From: Chlamydomonas sphaeroides | Taxonomy: Eukaryota; Chlorophyta; Chlorophyceae; Chlamydomonadales; Chlamydomonadaceae | Direction: 5' to 3' | Assembly: GCA_001662425.1 (NCBI GenBank) | Contig: BDDC01000103.1 | Span: 30,492 to 94,491, forward strand | DNA length: 64,000 nt | In this document: piece after piece, positions 11,272 through 23,600 of the stretch | How the letters are laid out: every line of letters starts with the position of its first letter | Position numbering within the stretch: position 1 is the stretch's first letter | Notes under the pieces: model-generated | What the model was told of the DNA's origin: nothing | The model's input: only the letters and a program-made list of their open reading frames with translations | Databases searched by the model: none | Program-made: the position numbers and the translations under genes

Positions 11272-12941
11272 ATGGCCACAATCGTCCGCGCGTTCTCGGC
11301 TGTGCCGTGCGCTACAAGCTGCCGTGTGCAGCTGCCGCAGCGTCCCGTCGCCGTCCGCGCCGGCCGGCGCTCTATCCTCGTGCGCGCTGCGGACACGCCC
11401 GCTGAGCCGCGCCTGGAGTCGCCAATCGTCCTTCCAAGCGGGGCAGACATCAAGCCTCGCACGCTTGGCGGTGAGCTCTAGTCGATGATGCGAGCTGGAG
11501 CGTTGCTTGCCCATCTCGCTGGCAACACCATCCACCTCCCACACATCCGCCTCCCGCCTCCCGCCCCAAACCTCCTTGCCCCGCCACAGATGTGTTTTCC
11601 TTCTATGGCCCCGGCCCGGAGATCGTCAACGGCCGGTAGGTGGCCGCTGCGCCAGGCCCTTCGTTGAATTCCCCGCTGCTGTGTGCTATCCCCCCCCTGC
11701 GCTACAATCCACCTGTGACCCCCGCGGCTGGCCTGCGCGCCTCATCGCCCACGCGCTAACTGATGCATTCATGCCCCCGTCATCGTCTGTGCCCACAGCG
11801 TCGCGATGATCGGTGTCGTGGCCGCCATCGTGGCCGAGTTTGCCACCGGCAAGTCGGTCGGCGAACAGCTGGCCTACTCGCCGGTACGTGCTGTTGCCAA
11901 AAGCGGTCTGTACCCAGACAGCTGCTCGCCCATAGGCGCTGGGCGCTTGCTTGTGACTGCATGGCGTACGGCCGCTTAGGCGCGCTGCCGAGCGACCCCA
12001 GTCATAGGCTCACTGCCTCAGCCCCGCCTGCTACCTCACAACGCCCCTGTGCCGTTGCGCTCAACTGCAGGTCTCGGTGCTGCTCGGCATCACCGCCATT
12101 TGGTACGGCAGGTACGGACTCGGTACGGCGATGTGCGGAACGGACCCGCGTACGGTACGGCGCTCGCGCAGCGCGCAGCGCGCAAGAGGCCGCAAGCCGG
12201 CGGCCGAGCGTTGATCGCCAGACCCCATGTGTTGGCCGAGTGCCAGCTCGACCGTCCCGCCCCCGCCCCACCGCGTCCTCGCAGCATGATGCCGCTCATG
12301 CTGGGCTCGCGGACGACTGAGGCGTTCGGGCCGCTGACGCCCTGGGTGGAGAAGATCAACGGCCGGTGGGTGCGGTGTGGAGCTGGCAGGCATTAGTACT
12401 TCAGTACCGTGTGCTGTGCGGCTGGGGCGACTCGCTGGCTTCGCTCCGCTGCGCGCGGGCTCGGGGGCCCTGCTGCGGGCAGCGCCAGATGGGGGCAGGG
12501 GTCCAGGGGCAGCTGCTCGGGTTGTGGCGGTTTGCTAGAGATCCGCACATTGCGGCGCTGTGGGCCCCTGCCTGGTAGGTAGGCGGTAGGCCGGGCGAGG
12601 CTGCGGCAGGGGACCCGCGTGGAAGGGGGGTGTGTGTGCCGTGCACCCCGTGCCGCCGCATGTTCTCCGCCCCTGCCTGCCGATGTGCCTGCCGCCGCCA
12701 CGCGCATCGTGCTGCCTTGCCTGCCCGCGGCACAATGCGGCGCGCGCCGGTCCGCATGTGTGGGTCGCTGCCTCGCCTGCCCTGACCCCATGTACTTCAC
12801 AACCAGCGTGGAAGTCATTTACGCCTTGTTGTGCCCATGTGCCATGTCCCCTCGTGCCGCCTGCCCCACCGCAGCGCCGCCATGCTGGGCCTGACCTCGC
12901 TCATGCTGATCGAGGCCATGATCGGCCACGCCCTGTTCTGA
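11272..12941 (+). CDS. ELIP: Early light-induced protein (ELIP), chlorophyll a/b-binding superfamily, plastid thylakoid
   Basis: Six exons in perfect phase give 172 residues: 11272-11470, 11590-11635, 11799-11883, 12071-12111, 12285-12365 and 12875-12941. The N-terminus (ATIVRAFSAVPCATSC, then Arg-rich) looks like a chloroplast transit peptide. Helix 1 carries the superfamily signature PEIVNGRVAMIGVVAAIVAE and helix 3 carries WVEKINGRAAMLGLTSLMLI. The Glu and Asn/Arg residues in both are the pigment-binding and helix-pairing residues of Lhc-type proteins. A middle hydrophobic helix (VSVLLGITAIWYG) gives the usual three. ELIPs bind chlorophyll and carotenoid transiently and protect thylakoids under high light, cold or UV; that role is family knowledge. 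ATG at 11272 is preferred because it starts the transit-like sequence. The gene converges with HisIE, whose stop codon is about 690 bases away. Confidence 0.93.
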
Positions 12942-13309
12942 GCAGGGGGCGCTGCTCCTGGTTCTGGGCGTCTAATGGGCATGGTTTGGGGGCGCCGCGA
13001 GGCGCCCCGACCGTCTGGCTGGCTGGTGTGGCTTTTGTGTCAATCATGAGCGACCCTCTCGCCGGAACGGCGATGTGGGTTTGCCGGTGTGGCTGGCGCG
13101 AGCGCTGCCGTGCGGTGCCGCGACATGCTCCGCCGCGCGCTGTCGGTGGCGATGGTGGTGCTAGGCAGGGGAGCGGGGGCCGCGAGGCTGCGCGGCGCAC
13201 GGCATACAGCGGGCCGAGCGACGTGAGGCGAGAGATGAGTGGTGAGGCAGGGAGTGGCTTGCGGTGCACTCGGTCGTTGGGCTGCTGCGCGGCTCAGCAC
13301 GGGCTGGGG

Positions 13310-13314
13310 TGTAA
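13310..13314 (+). terminator. Candidate polyadenylation signal TGTAA for ELIP
   Basis: The first TGTAA on the + strand after the ELIP stop lies about 370 bases downstream. A second copy is at 13369-13373. Both sit in the gap between the convergent ELIP and HisIE genes. Confidence 0.5.
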
Positions 13315-13627
13315 GAGGCTGCCGGGCTGCAGTCTGCGCTCCTCATCACCCGGGCCCATGCTTCGGGCTGTAACGTTCAGCGGCCGACGCGATGCACATT
13401 GCCGATTGGCCTTTTGCAAGCAACCGTCCGGCATACGGCTGCCGACGGCAACGTCAACCAGCGCCGCAGCCTTCGAGCATCCCGCAACCATTAACCCGCC
13501 ACCGGACAAGCTCCTTGAGACACACCACGTGCCGACCTGGCACAACCGCGGTGGCCCCGCTGACATTGCCACCCACAACGCGCCCCAAACCCATGCCATC
13601 CCCGACACGCCCACAGCCCCCTTCCCC

Positions 13628-16129
13628 CTACGCCTGCTTGGGCGGCCGCGCCGCCTTCTCCTCCAGGCCCGACTGCGTGAAGCGCTTGCGCAGCACCCGC
13701 AGCACCTCCTCCATCTCCACGCCCTGGCAGCGGAACAGCGGCGGCGGGGCAGGGGCGCGGCGGGTGTGGGGCTCGGAACCACCGGCAGTCAGGAACCCTG
13801 CGCTAGCAACAGGGCGGGCTGTCGCGCCCAGCTGGCCTTGGCGGGTACGGACACGACGCTGTCCTACCATCCGGCCCGCTATGACAGCCACATGTGCGGT
13901 ACGGTATCTGGTTGATGTTCTGATTCTTAGTGTAGCGTGCAACGGCCCCACACACGCATAAGCCTTGCAAGCCCCCACCTGCAGGTTGAGCAGCACCATG
14001 CTGTGGTACATGAGGTCGGCCATCTCGCTGGCGGCGCGCTCGCGGCCCTCGTTGCGCTCCAGCGTCTCGCACAGCTCGCCCGCCTCCTCCCGGATCTGCA
14101 CGCAACGCGCGGGGCCGGCACTTAGCAAGCAGCGGCAAGGGCTGCGCCAGGTGGCGCGCCGCGCGCTCCGGCGCCGCAGGGCGAGCGCCGCAGCCCGCGC
14201 CGCCACGGCAGCCTTCCAGCGGCCATGTCCCCCAATGCCCGCCATACCGGTGACTGCCGCAGCCGAGGACCAAGGGCAGGCGGGGGCGCACCTTCTTGCA
14301 CAGCAGCTCCGGGTTGGACAGCAGGCGCGCGGTCCACGAAGGCTTGCTGCCGTCTGCGGACAGGCCCACGCCCGGGGCACCGTCAGGCTCACGCCATGCG
14401 GCTGACTGTTGCCGCTGGACGCCCCGCCAGCGCACCCCACACACCCCGCGCCTGCCGCGCCCTCTGCCTCCAACCACCCCCTACACCAGCACCCCACGTC
14501 CGCCGCCCCCACGAGGCGAGCCGTGGCCTGAGAGGTCCCGGAGCAGCGCTCACCCGCACGCCACAGGCCGAGCATGCGCCGTGGCCCCAGTGCCAAGCCC
14601 ACCGAGGCCGTGAACCGGCAACCCCATCCCCCCTGGCGCCAGCCCCCAAGCGCCAACCTGGTGGCGCCGACAGCGCCCTCTGCCCCGAGCCGCCGGGCCA
14701 CATCCGCACCGCCCGCCCGCCACCTTAGGAGCGTGCGCCATGGCCGCACCCGCACGCCACGGCGCCAGCATGCGCCCTGGCCCCAGCCCCAGGCGCACCT
14801 GGTGGCGCCGATAGCGCCGCCCGCCGCGCCGCGATGGTCTGCTCCAGCGCCCGCAGAGTGGTGCGAGGCACGTGGTCGGCGCAGCCGTGCTCGCCGGTGG
14901 CGGTCACGGCGGCGGGCGCGTCGCCGTGGTCCGCCAGCTGCACCTCCTTGAACCAGCAGGTCCTGCCGGGGGGTTGTTGGGGGCACGGGGTAGCGCGAGG
15001 CACGTTACAGCTGTGCGCATGCGCTTGCAAACGTGTGCGAATAGCACGCATGGCGGCGGAGGCAGGAGGAGCCCCTGGGCGGTCCCAGCTCCAGCTCTCA
15101 GCGGCATGCGCACGTACGGCAGGCCGGCGTGCTGCTGGCGTGGATGTTGGCTTTGGCACCCAGCCCTATGTCGCCGCCGCTGCCTAGGGTCTGGCTCACG
15201 GCTCATGTGCGATCCCCTTCCCGGGTGCTGCCCGGTTGGGTCCACGCACTTTGCGCCCGTGTGGCAGGCTGGCCCGATGGGGTCGGACAGGTAGATGAGC
15301 GAGTCGCGGTCGCAGTCGGTGAACACCTTCTGCACCTGCGCGGACGGCAGCCATGTGGGTCGGCGCGGATTGGACCGATTGCCACGTATGGACATGCTTG
15401 GTAGCTGGCGGCGGGACTGGAAGTAGCGAGGGCGCTGCGTAGCGGGTGCGCTCGGCGAGGGGGCCTGCCGCAGCACGGGCGGCAGCCGCTTGCGGCGGCA
15501 GCAGGGCCAGCCTGCGGCTGCTTGCCTGGATAAAGTGGCCGCTGGTCTCGCCCTTGCACCAGCGCCCGCCACGAGAGCGGCTGTAGAAGGTCGCAAGGCT
15601 GCGGTGAGAGGCGGGGTTGGGAGGCGGGGCGGCGCGTGGGTCGGCGGCGGCGGGGTTGCGCTGGGCAGCAGTGGCGGGCCAGGATGAGCGGGCCGGCGGG
15701 CCCGCTGCAAGCACCTCCAGCTCGACGCACCCAGACTGCAGCGTCTCGCTTAGGGCCGCGCGGTCGGCGAAGGCCTGCATCAGAACCTCGCCCGTGTCGA
15801 CATGCTGCGCGGGAGGATGGTGGGTTGGCACCTAAGCAAGAGCACGCGATCAGTCCTTTGTTGTACGAGACACTTCTACATGCCTGCACGATGACGGCCA
15901 CGAGGTTGTTCTTGTCCCACTTGAGCGCGTCCAGCCAAGCCGACATGCCCGGCACATCCTGCTCGGGCTTGACCGTCTTGCCGTTCACGGCAACGGAAAC
16001 AGATGCAGTGATAACACGGCTCGATGTGTACAGCCTAGCGCTGCTGGGCCGCACCGCGAGCGGCAGTCGCGGCCGCGCGCAGCCGAAGGCTGCGCGCCGC
16101 GGTGTTTGCCGCAGGTCACAGGCTCGCAT
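13628..16129 (-). CDS. HISN2: Histidine biosynthesis bifunctional enzyme HisI-HisE (phosphoribosyl-AMP cyclohydrolase / phosphoribosyl-ATP pyrophosphatase), plastid
   Basis: Eight exons give 305 residues: 16129-15884, 15804-15731, 15598-15526, 15335-15250, 14962-14799, 14353-14292, 14095-13979 and 13723-13628. This enzyme does steps two and three of histidine synthesis, hydrolysing phosphoribosyl-ATP and then opening the adenine ring. HisI part: LKWDKNNLVAVIVQHVDTGE, FYSRSRGGRWCKGETSG, DCDRDSLIYLSDPIGPACHT and KTCWF, with the zinc cysteines and the metal-binding Asp residues in place. HisE part: SWTARLLSNPELLCKKIREE, then AGELCETL and MADLMYHSMVLL, the alpha-helical pyrophosphatase motif. About 50 N-terminal residues (Arg/Ala/Ser-rich) look like a transit peptide. 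HisIE fusion is normal in plants and algae. Oddity: introns 1 and 3 begin with GC instead of GT (CAG|GCATGT and CAG|GCAAGC); no GT nearby keeps frame and family alignment. Confidence 0.94.
14552..14786. repeat. Direct repeat (about 39 bp, 196-bp spacing) in HisIE intron 5
   Basis: Bases 14552-14590 and 14748-14786 match at about 34 of 39 positions (both start ACCCGCACGCCAC and end TGGCCCCAG). Both lie in the intron between exons 14962-14799 and 14353-14292. Shorter echoes (CTGGTGGCGCCGA) occur at about 14658 and 14799. The pattern suggests an old tandem duplication of about 196 bp inside the intron. Confidence 0.7.
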
Positions 16130-17618
16130 GATGGATTGCTGTTGTGGTAGAAGTAGTACTCGTTGGGCTACTGACCGCACGGACAGCTCATCCGCGTCGC
16201 CTGCCCCTCTGGACACGGCTTACCCGCCCCTTTCCCCTGCTCCCCGCAGCGATGTAGTGCCGAGCTGTCGTGTCCAAGCCCACCTCGCCCTCACCGAGCC
16301 AGTAACGGAGCCTTACAGTGTTCCATAGCCGCAGCAGCTCATACCCTCCTTGTCGATCCTCCGGCAGGCAAGCCAGCCGCAGCGCGCCTTGATCGCCCCG
16401 AGCTGCGCCCATAAACTGCCCCGCGTCCGCAGCCAGCCGCGCAGCAACAACAACGCCAGCTCTTTACATCCGACCATGGCCACGGCCCGCAGCATACCAT
16501 TGCGCGCCAGCGGCCTCGCCACTGCGCGTGAGGCCAGCAGGCAACCGCTCTGCCCAACAGCTCCAGCCCTGCAGCGGACTGTGCGAGCCTTCGAGCGGTC
16601 ATCCACGGGGATCGCGCATCACGCCAGCCAAGCACCAACCCCCAAAACAAAGACCAGACCCATACCCACACGCGTTGAGACCTGGTCACCTAGATAGACC
16701 CCGGCGTCGCCGTGCGGCAGCGGTATGGACAGCAGCTGCCCCACGCCCACGCCTCAATCACGCAGAATGACGCCACGGACGCCGCCCAACTCCCACCAAA
16801 TATGCGTTGCGGACCGACCCGCAACTGATCGCCGGGCAGCCTACCTCGTCCCCGAACCGCCGCCCTTGTTCGCAGCCGGCCGCCGCACACAGCGGCTCGG
16901 CGCGTGCCCCTGCTCATGCCGCATCCAGCGGCCCCCGGCTGAACATGAACATGCACTCTCAAGGCGCCTCGGCGCCAGGCACCTATACGATCACCGGCAC
17001 GCACCCACAACGTCAGGACCCTGGTGGAGCCACGTCAGGCAAGCTAGTAAGCAACGCCGCAGCGCGCAGCCGCACACCGCGCCGGAGCGCACGGTTGCCC
17101 CTATTCCGCTGCCTGGCCCATTAGTGCCACCCACCCATTACTCAGCACCGCCACCAGTGCCGCTACTTATGCACCGCACCGCGCGGCTGGCGCGGCGGCC
17201 CCCGCCGTCCCGCAAAAGTTGCTGCCGAGCCCCTTCCCCAGCCGCACGGCCACCCTCAGCTGCGGCAGGCGCTTCCCCGGTCATGCCACTTGCCCAGGGC
17301 TGCTTTGCTGGTCCCCGGCAACCCCTTGTGGGCTGTGCCCGTCCCGCGTGCCTGCTGCGCGGTCGCCCATCCACAAGCGTCACCACGCACACGCACACCC
17401 GACATACCCGCACATGCACACGTTAGGCCCCTTGCGAGTGCTACGTACCCGCCCCGCCCAGACCCCACCAGCTGCTACACGCCCAGCCTCGCCCGCCCTG
17501 TGGGCTGTAGCTGCGTGCCGGTGGCGCCGCATCGTTCGCAGTAGCGTTCATTCGTGCCGCTGGATCCGGGCGGTTTGAGGTCTTGGATCTTCGGCGGTTT
17601 CGGATGCGGATCCTGGAA
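16130..17618. other. Region between HisIE and the WD40-kinase gene
   Basis: No complete gene is supported. Both flanking genes run leftwards, so this holds the kinase gene's 3' UTR and the HisIE promoter. On the + strand, ATG near 16476 opens a stretch (MATARSIPLRASGLATAREA) that resembles a transit peptide, but no second exon was found, so I do not call it. TTACA (TGTAA on minus) occurs near 16312 and 16465, distant from the kinase stop. Confidence 0.5.
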
Positions 17619-20600
17619 TCAGTCATCGTGACACTGGTTGTGGAGCCAGGGATCGTTGCTGGCCAGGGTCACCCCCGGGAAGGAGGTGGACGCGCCGCTG
17701 ACTTGCACGCCGCCGCCGGCACCATTGGCGGCGCCGCCGGGTGCGCCCCCGCCCGCCACCGCCGAAGAATCCAGCGGCGACAGCAGCCGCGCCGTCGCCG
17801 ACGGCGGCGGCACCGTCAGCATAGCGCCGGCGCCGCTAGACAGTGCCCTGGCGCCGCTGGAGGAGCTGGTCCCGGCGCCGCCGCCGACGGCGGGGGTGCC
17901 GCCAGAGGCGAGCCCTGCAGCAAGGATCCAGCCGCGGCCCGGCGGCGGCGTCTGCGCCGAGGCCGAGGCCGTGCTGCCGGAGGGCGTCCGGGAGTCGTGC
18001 ATAGGGGCGAAGGAGCCAAAGCCAAGGGCCCATGGCGTGTTGGACACGTCGGTGGCTGTCACAGATGATCGAGCCATGTACGACAAAGACGTGCTCTGCG
18101 GCGCGTCGGAATTGTCCACCAAGCGAGGGCCGTCGGCGGACACCGAGCCGGCGCCGCGGCCGGCGGGAGCGGCGTTGCCGTCGCCCTGCGGCGGCGACGC
18201 TGGGTTCGGCGGCGCGACGGCGGTGCCGTCGTCATCGTTGCCGTCGGGGACGTACGGCATGGGCTCACTGGCGGCGCCAAAGGGACTGGAGTAGGAAGCG
18301 GCGACGGCGAACGGGCTGCTAGCGCCGCCGACGATGCGCGACGCGAGCAGCGGCGGCGGCACCCAGGGCGCCGCCGACGCGGGCGCCGGCGGCGGCCGTG
18401 TCGCAATTCGCGGCGGCATCGGCAGCGCCGGGTGGCCCACCGGCAAGCCGCCGGCGGCGCGCGCCGACACGGCGATGGCGCTTTGTGGAGGCGCCGCCGC
18501 AGCGGCGGCGGCCACCGCGGCGGCCGTCACCGCCGCCGCCAGGTCCGCCGGCTTGGGGGCCCCAGCCGCCATGGTCGCCGCCATGGGGTCGTCGAGATGA
18601 TGCAGGCGCGGGTAGTCGGCCGACGGGCCCAGAGAGGAGGACGGCCTTTGCGACAGCTCAGCCGTCGTCGTGGCCGCGGGGCTGAGGTTTACGCCGCCGC
18701 CGCCGTCCTCCCACGCGTGCGAGCCGTGCGCCGAGCCGCCACCGCCGCCACCTGTGGACATGTTCGCAATGACGCGGACCGTGCCGGCGGAGGCGAGCGA
18801 ACCGTCACCGCCAGGCGGCGACCCCGAAGCTGCGTTCGCCAGGCCCAGCCTCCGTATGTGGCCTTCGTCGAGCGACAGCGACGTCGAGGACTTGGCCGGT
18901 AGCGGCGGCGTCGCGCTGATGCCGACGCCGATGGAGCCGGCGCCGCCGCCGCCGTCGGCCAGGTGGGCGCCGCCGCCGGGCCCCGGCGCGACACCGTGCG
19001 CGAGCGACGGGATCCGGCTGTACGGCATGGATCCACTGTGGCCCATGGCGGGGGGCCCGCCGCTGCCGGTCGAGTTGCGCTCGCGGAGCGTGGTGCGGGG
19101 TGAGCCCGGCTGCCGGGCGGCTGCCGACGCCGCCAGCCGGCTGACGTACGACGCAGCCGACGGGCTGTTGGTGCCGGAGCCGTCGGGGCCGAGGTTGGAC
19201 ACGTTGCGGCGGATACCGCGGCCGGAGGCGGCGCGCACCTCGGGCGCGTTCGACGCCGAGGTGCGCGGGGAGGTGCGCGTGCCAAAGGCGGTGATGCCGG
19301 CGCCGGCGCCGCGCGCGGTGGGCGTGCGCGCCGCGCCGGAGCCGTAGCCCGACGTGAAGGAGGCCGCCGTGTAGCTGCCTAGCGCGGGGCTCTGCGGCAG
19401 CGATGGAGAGTTGTGCTGCCGCCGGGCGGCGGCGCCGGCCGTGCCGGAGCCGTAGGCCGTGCCCGTGACGCTGTGCGCGCCGGTGCTGCCGCCGGAGGGC
19501 GTCCGGCGGTGGCCGGGCTTGCCGGCGCCGCCGCTGCCGCCAGGGGGCTCGTGGGGCATGGGGATGTGTGGGTGAGCCGCGGACTGCGCGTGGCGGAGGT
19601 TCTGCAGCGCCGCCGAGGGTGTGCCGGCGGCGGAGGAGGCGCTTGGAGTCCGGCTGGCGACGCCGGGCGGCGTCCGGCTGCTGCCGCTTGACGGACCGTC
19701 GCCGCTGTGGCAGCGATGCACGACGAAGGCCGCGGCGGCGCCAGCGGCGGCGGCCGCTGCGACGCGGCCGCCGGCTGATATGCGGTGCGTCGGCGTGCCG
19801 CCACCGCCACCGCCACCGCCGGCCGAGGCGATGGCCGCCGCGGCGGGGCCGCCACGGCCGGTGTTGACGGCGGCGAGGCCGGCGGGCCGCACGGTCGTCG
19901 GCGGAGGGCCGAAGGAGGGGCCTGGGAGACGCGCGCGTGTGGCACTTGGCACCGTGCCGGCAGCGGGGGCGCCTGTACGGGCGCTGGTCGTGGACTTGCC
20001 GGGGCCGCCCAACACGCCGGACCGGCCGGCGGCGGCGGCGGCGCTGTGCGGCGGCATGCCCGGCAGGGGCAGCCCGGCAGCGGCGCCCTCGTGCCCCTCA
20101 TGCGCATGGCCTTGGGGCGAGTCCAGCGCCTCCGTCAGCGCGGCAGAGGGCATGCTGGCGAACGGGCTCATCGCGCTGAGCGCGTGCGGCATGCTGCCTG
20201 CGGCGGCGGCGCCGCCGCCAGCCTCCCACGGCGGTGGCGCGGCGGCACCGCCGGTCGGCGAGACGTGCGGCGATCGCCGCGTCCCGGGCCGCGTCGCCGT
20301 GGCGGCGACGGCGGCCCGGCCCGGCGCCGTACCGGCGCCGGAGCCCGAGCCCGTGGGCTTCCGGGCAGCGTTGCCGGCGGCGTGCTGCGCAGCGGCAATG
20401 GCGGCGGCGGCAGCGTTGCCGACGGTCCTGCCGGACAGCGACGTCGACGAGTGCCGCGACGACGACGCCGTGCTCGGAGCACCCACGACGGTGGCGCTGC
20501 TGCCGACGCCGCCAACGATGACGACGCCGGACGGCAGCGCGCTCTCCGTGGACGAAGACGACGACGGCGCGCCGCGGCCGCCGCCGGCGGCGGCGCCGCG

Positions 20601-23600
20601 CGCGCGCGCCGCCAGTGCCGGCGAGGGCGGCGACGAGGAGGCCGCCGGCTGGACGCCGAGGGCGTTCTCGAGCTCCGGCGCGAAGTGCACGTGGGGCTGG
20701 GAGGAGTGGTGCTGGTGCTGCGGCTGCGGCGAGTGCGCCGGAGGCGGGTGCGGTGGAGGTAGGTGTGGGTGCGTGTGGTGCTGGTGCTGGAAGATGGCGG
20801 CGGCGGTGCTCATGTGGCCGCGGCCGGCACTGGACGCGGCGGCGAAGGGCGACGGCGAGCCGCCGCCGGAGGCGGCGGCGAAGGGGGATGGGGTACCCCC
20901 CGAAGCTGCGGCGAAGGGTGAGGGCGTGCCGCCGCCGGAGGCTGCCGCGAAAGGGGAGTTGTTCCCGGCGGATGCCAGCGCGAAGGGCGAGGCGCTCGAG
21001 GCGGCCGCGAAGGGCGACGACGGGGCTCCCTGCACGGACTGACCAACACTGAATGGCGAGCTAGCGGCGCCGCCGCCCGAGGCCGTCGCGAACGGCGACG
21101 CCGGCGCCTTCAGCCGCGGCGGCGACGGCGGCGGCGGCCCGACGGCGGGGCTGGCGCCGGAGCTGGTACCGGGGAGCACGGCCATGGCTGCTGTCGCGGT
21201 GGCGACGATGCCGGCGGGGGCGCCACCGGTCGAGCTGTTGACGCCGCCGCCGGCGGTACCGCTGTACGACATCTGCTCTTCCAGAATCGGGCTCATGCCG
21301 TACATCCCCAGCATGCTGCCGTAGCCGGGATTGCCGTACCCGCCGGCGGCGGTGCCGTACCCCTCCATCGGGGCCCTGGGCATCGAGCCTGAGCTCGCGG
21401 CGCTGCCGCCGCCGCCTGCCGCCATTCCGCCAAGCGCCTCGGGTCCCATCCCGGCAGCACCGAACGGCGACGGCGCCGCCGGCCCGGCCACGCGCCGCGC
21501 AACCGCTGCCACGTTATGCGCAGCCGCCGCCGCGTTGCTGCCGGTGCTGCTGTTGCTGCCCGGGGCGTGCGCGGGCGTGAGGGCGCCCGTGGGCGAGGCG
21601 GCGGCGCCGCCTGTGTCGCTGGCCTGACGCGAGCGACGGCCCGCACCGCCAGCGACGGCGCCGGCGGCCGTCTGCAGCGCGCGCTGCTGGCGGGCGACCT
21701 CGGCCTCCTCCCGGGCCATGGACTGAGCAGGCAAGGGCACAGCCGGGGGCAGGGGCAGGGGCAGGGGCAGGCTTCGGGCTCGGGCATCGGGTTGGCTGGC
21801 GCGGCCGGGAGCGCGCGGAGACAGCAGCGGCTTTGGTCCCGGCAGGCCTGTCCTGCCGCCGGCGAGCCGTACCGCTAGCCTGCCTGCAGCCCCGGGTCAG
21901 CCAGGCCCCACGCAAACAGCCACATCCCACTCTAAAAATGGACACGCGCACGCACCCACACGTGTCGTGCTTACTAAGTGTCTCCAGTTCTGAACACGCG
22001 TACGACCACCGCGCGGCGCGGGGTCCCTCACCGTGAGGCGCTCGGCGATGTGCTTGAAGGTGGGCCGCTGGCTGGGCGCCGTCTGCCAGCACGCCTCCAT
22101 AAGCTCCAGGAAGGGCTGCAGCGTGGCGCCGGGGCTGCCCGGCAGCTGCTCGTGCGGGGGCACCTCGGGCCGGTTGCCCTCGTTGACGGTCGAGTAGATG
22201 ACCTGCGTTGCGGGACGGGCAGGATGGCAAGGCGCCGGGGGCCAGGGCTCTAGCTGTGTGGGGCCACACCCTCGCTGCCTTCGGTTCGCAACTAGTTCAT
22301 TACTCCCATGGTACATCCCGCTGCCTTCCCGCACAGCGCCGCCCGTGCATGCGAGTTCTCCCCCTCGCAACCTCTACCCATGTTATACCCCTCGCTTAAA
22401 GCCCCCCTCGCCTGCACGCTCATCATGTCCTCGTACGGCTGCTGCCACGTGAGCACCTCCCACATGATGATGCCGAAGCTGTACACATCCGACGCTGCGT
22501 TGGGGGAGAGCGTGGGCATGGGGGCGTGGGGCATGGGGAGTGGGGGCGTCGTGTGGTGCAGTCGCTTGCGGAGGGCACGGGCGTGTGTACCGGTAGACGA
22601 CAGCAGCTCGTGCACCTCACAGGCTCACAGCCCACGGCCTCACCTGCGTCCAGAGAGCTGCTGCGAATGACCTGAGGGGCAGGGGGGCACGGGGGACCGG
22701 TGCATGCCGTGTGAGGAGCACGGGAGGGAGGGCGCCGGTGGGCGGAGGTCGCAGGTGCCGGGCTGGTGCCGTTCCTGCGCCCAGGGCCCCACCAACACGA
22801 CATGGAAGGATGGTGGTGCCGTGGGAGGAAGGTGCAGGCAACTAGATGGCGTGCGATAACGTCATGCCCAGTTGCCCTGGTCCTCGCCGCTTGCCCTCCC
22901 ATCCCCCCGCTTCCTGCTCTCACCTCGGGCGCCAGCCAGCGCGGGTTAGTGGTCTTGCTGACGGCCACGGTGCCCGCCTGCGTGGCGCGGGCCAGGCCGA
23001 AATCCGCGATGCGCACGTGGAAGCGCGGGCGGCCGCCCTGGCCCAGGGCCATCTCCAGCAGCAGGTTGGGCGAGCTGCCGGGGCAGGGTAGGGCACGAGG
23101 GTAGCATGTCGGCAAGAGGATGTGTTGCCGTGTGAAAAGCACAGCGCAGAGCGCAACTGCACGAACGCAGGAGCGGAAGGGGCAGCCAGTGTCTGCTAAA
23201 GTGTCTGCTCATCCTGCTGGCCTCAGCCACGAGCAGCCGTCCTCCGGCGCTCTGCCCCATGGGCCCGGTTCGCGGTCCGGTCCAGTCCGGTCCGGTGGGG
23301 TCCGATCCGAAGCTCACCGCAGGTCGCCGTGTACGACGGGCGGCCTGCGGCTGTGCAGGTACGTCATGCCAGCGGCCACGTCATGCAGCATGTCCAGACG
23401 CTTGCCTGGCGGGGAAGGAGAAGGGTGAGGCATGTAATGGGTTGAGGTTGCAAGAGCTGTGACGGTGGTCCTAGTGCACACAACATTCCCAGCCTCCGTA
23501 CGTCCGCAGGAGGGGAAAGGGAACGAAGGCGCAGTGCAGGGAGTGTCTTGGCGTGATGGCCTTGAATCATAGCGGATCCGGCGTGCCACTTCTTTGCAAT

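Noticed and set aside
16476..16690. + strand transit-peptide-like ORF (MATARSIPLRASG)
   Set aside because: No following exon or conserved domain was found; Ala/Arg-rich frames arise by chance at this composition.
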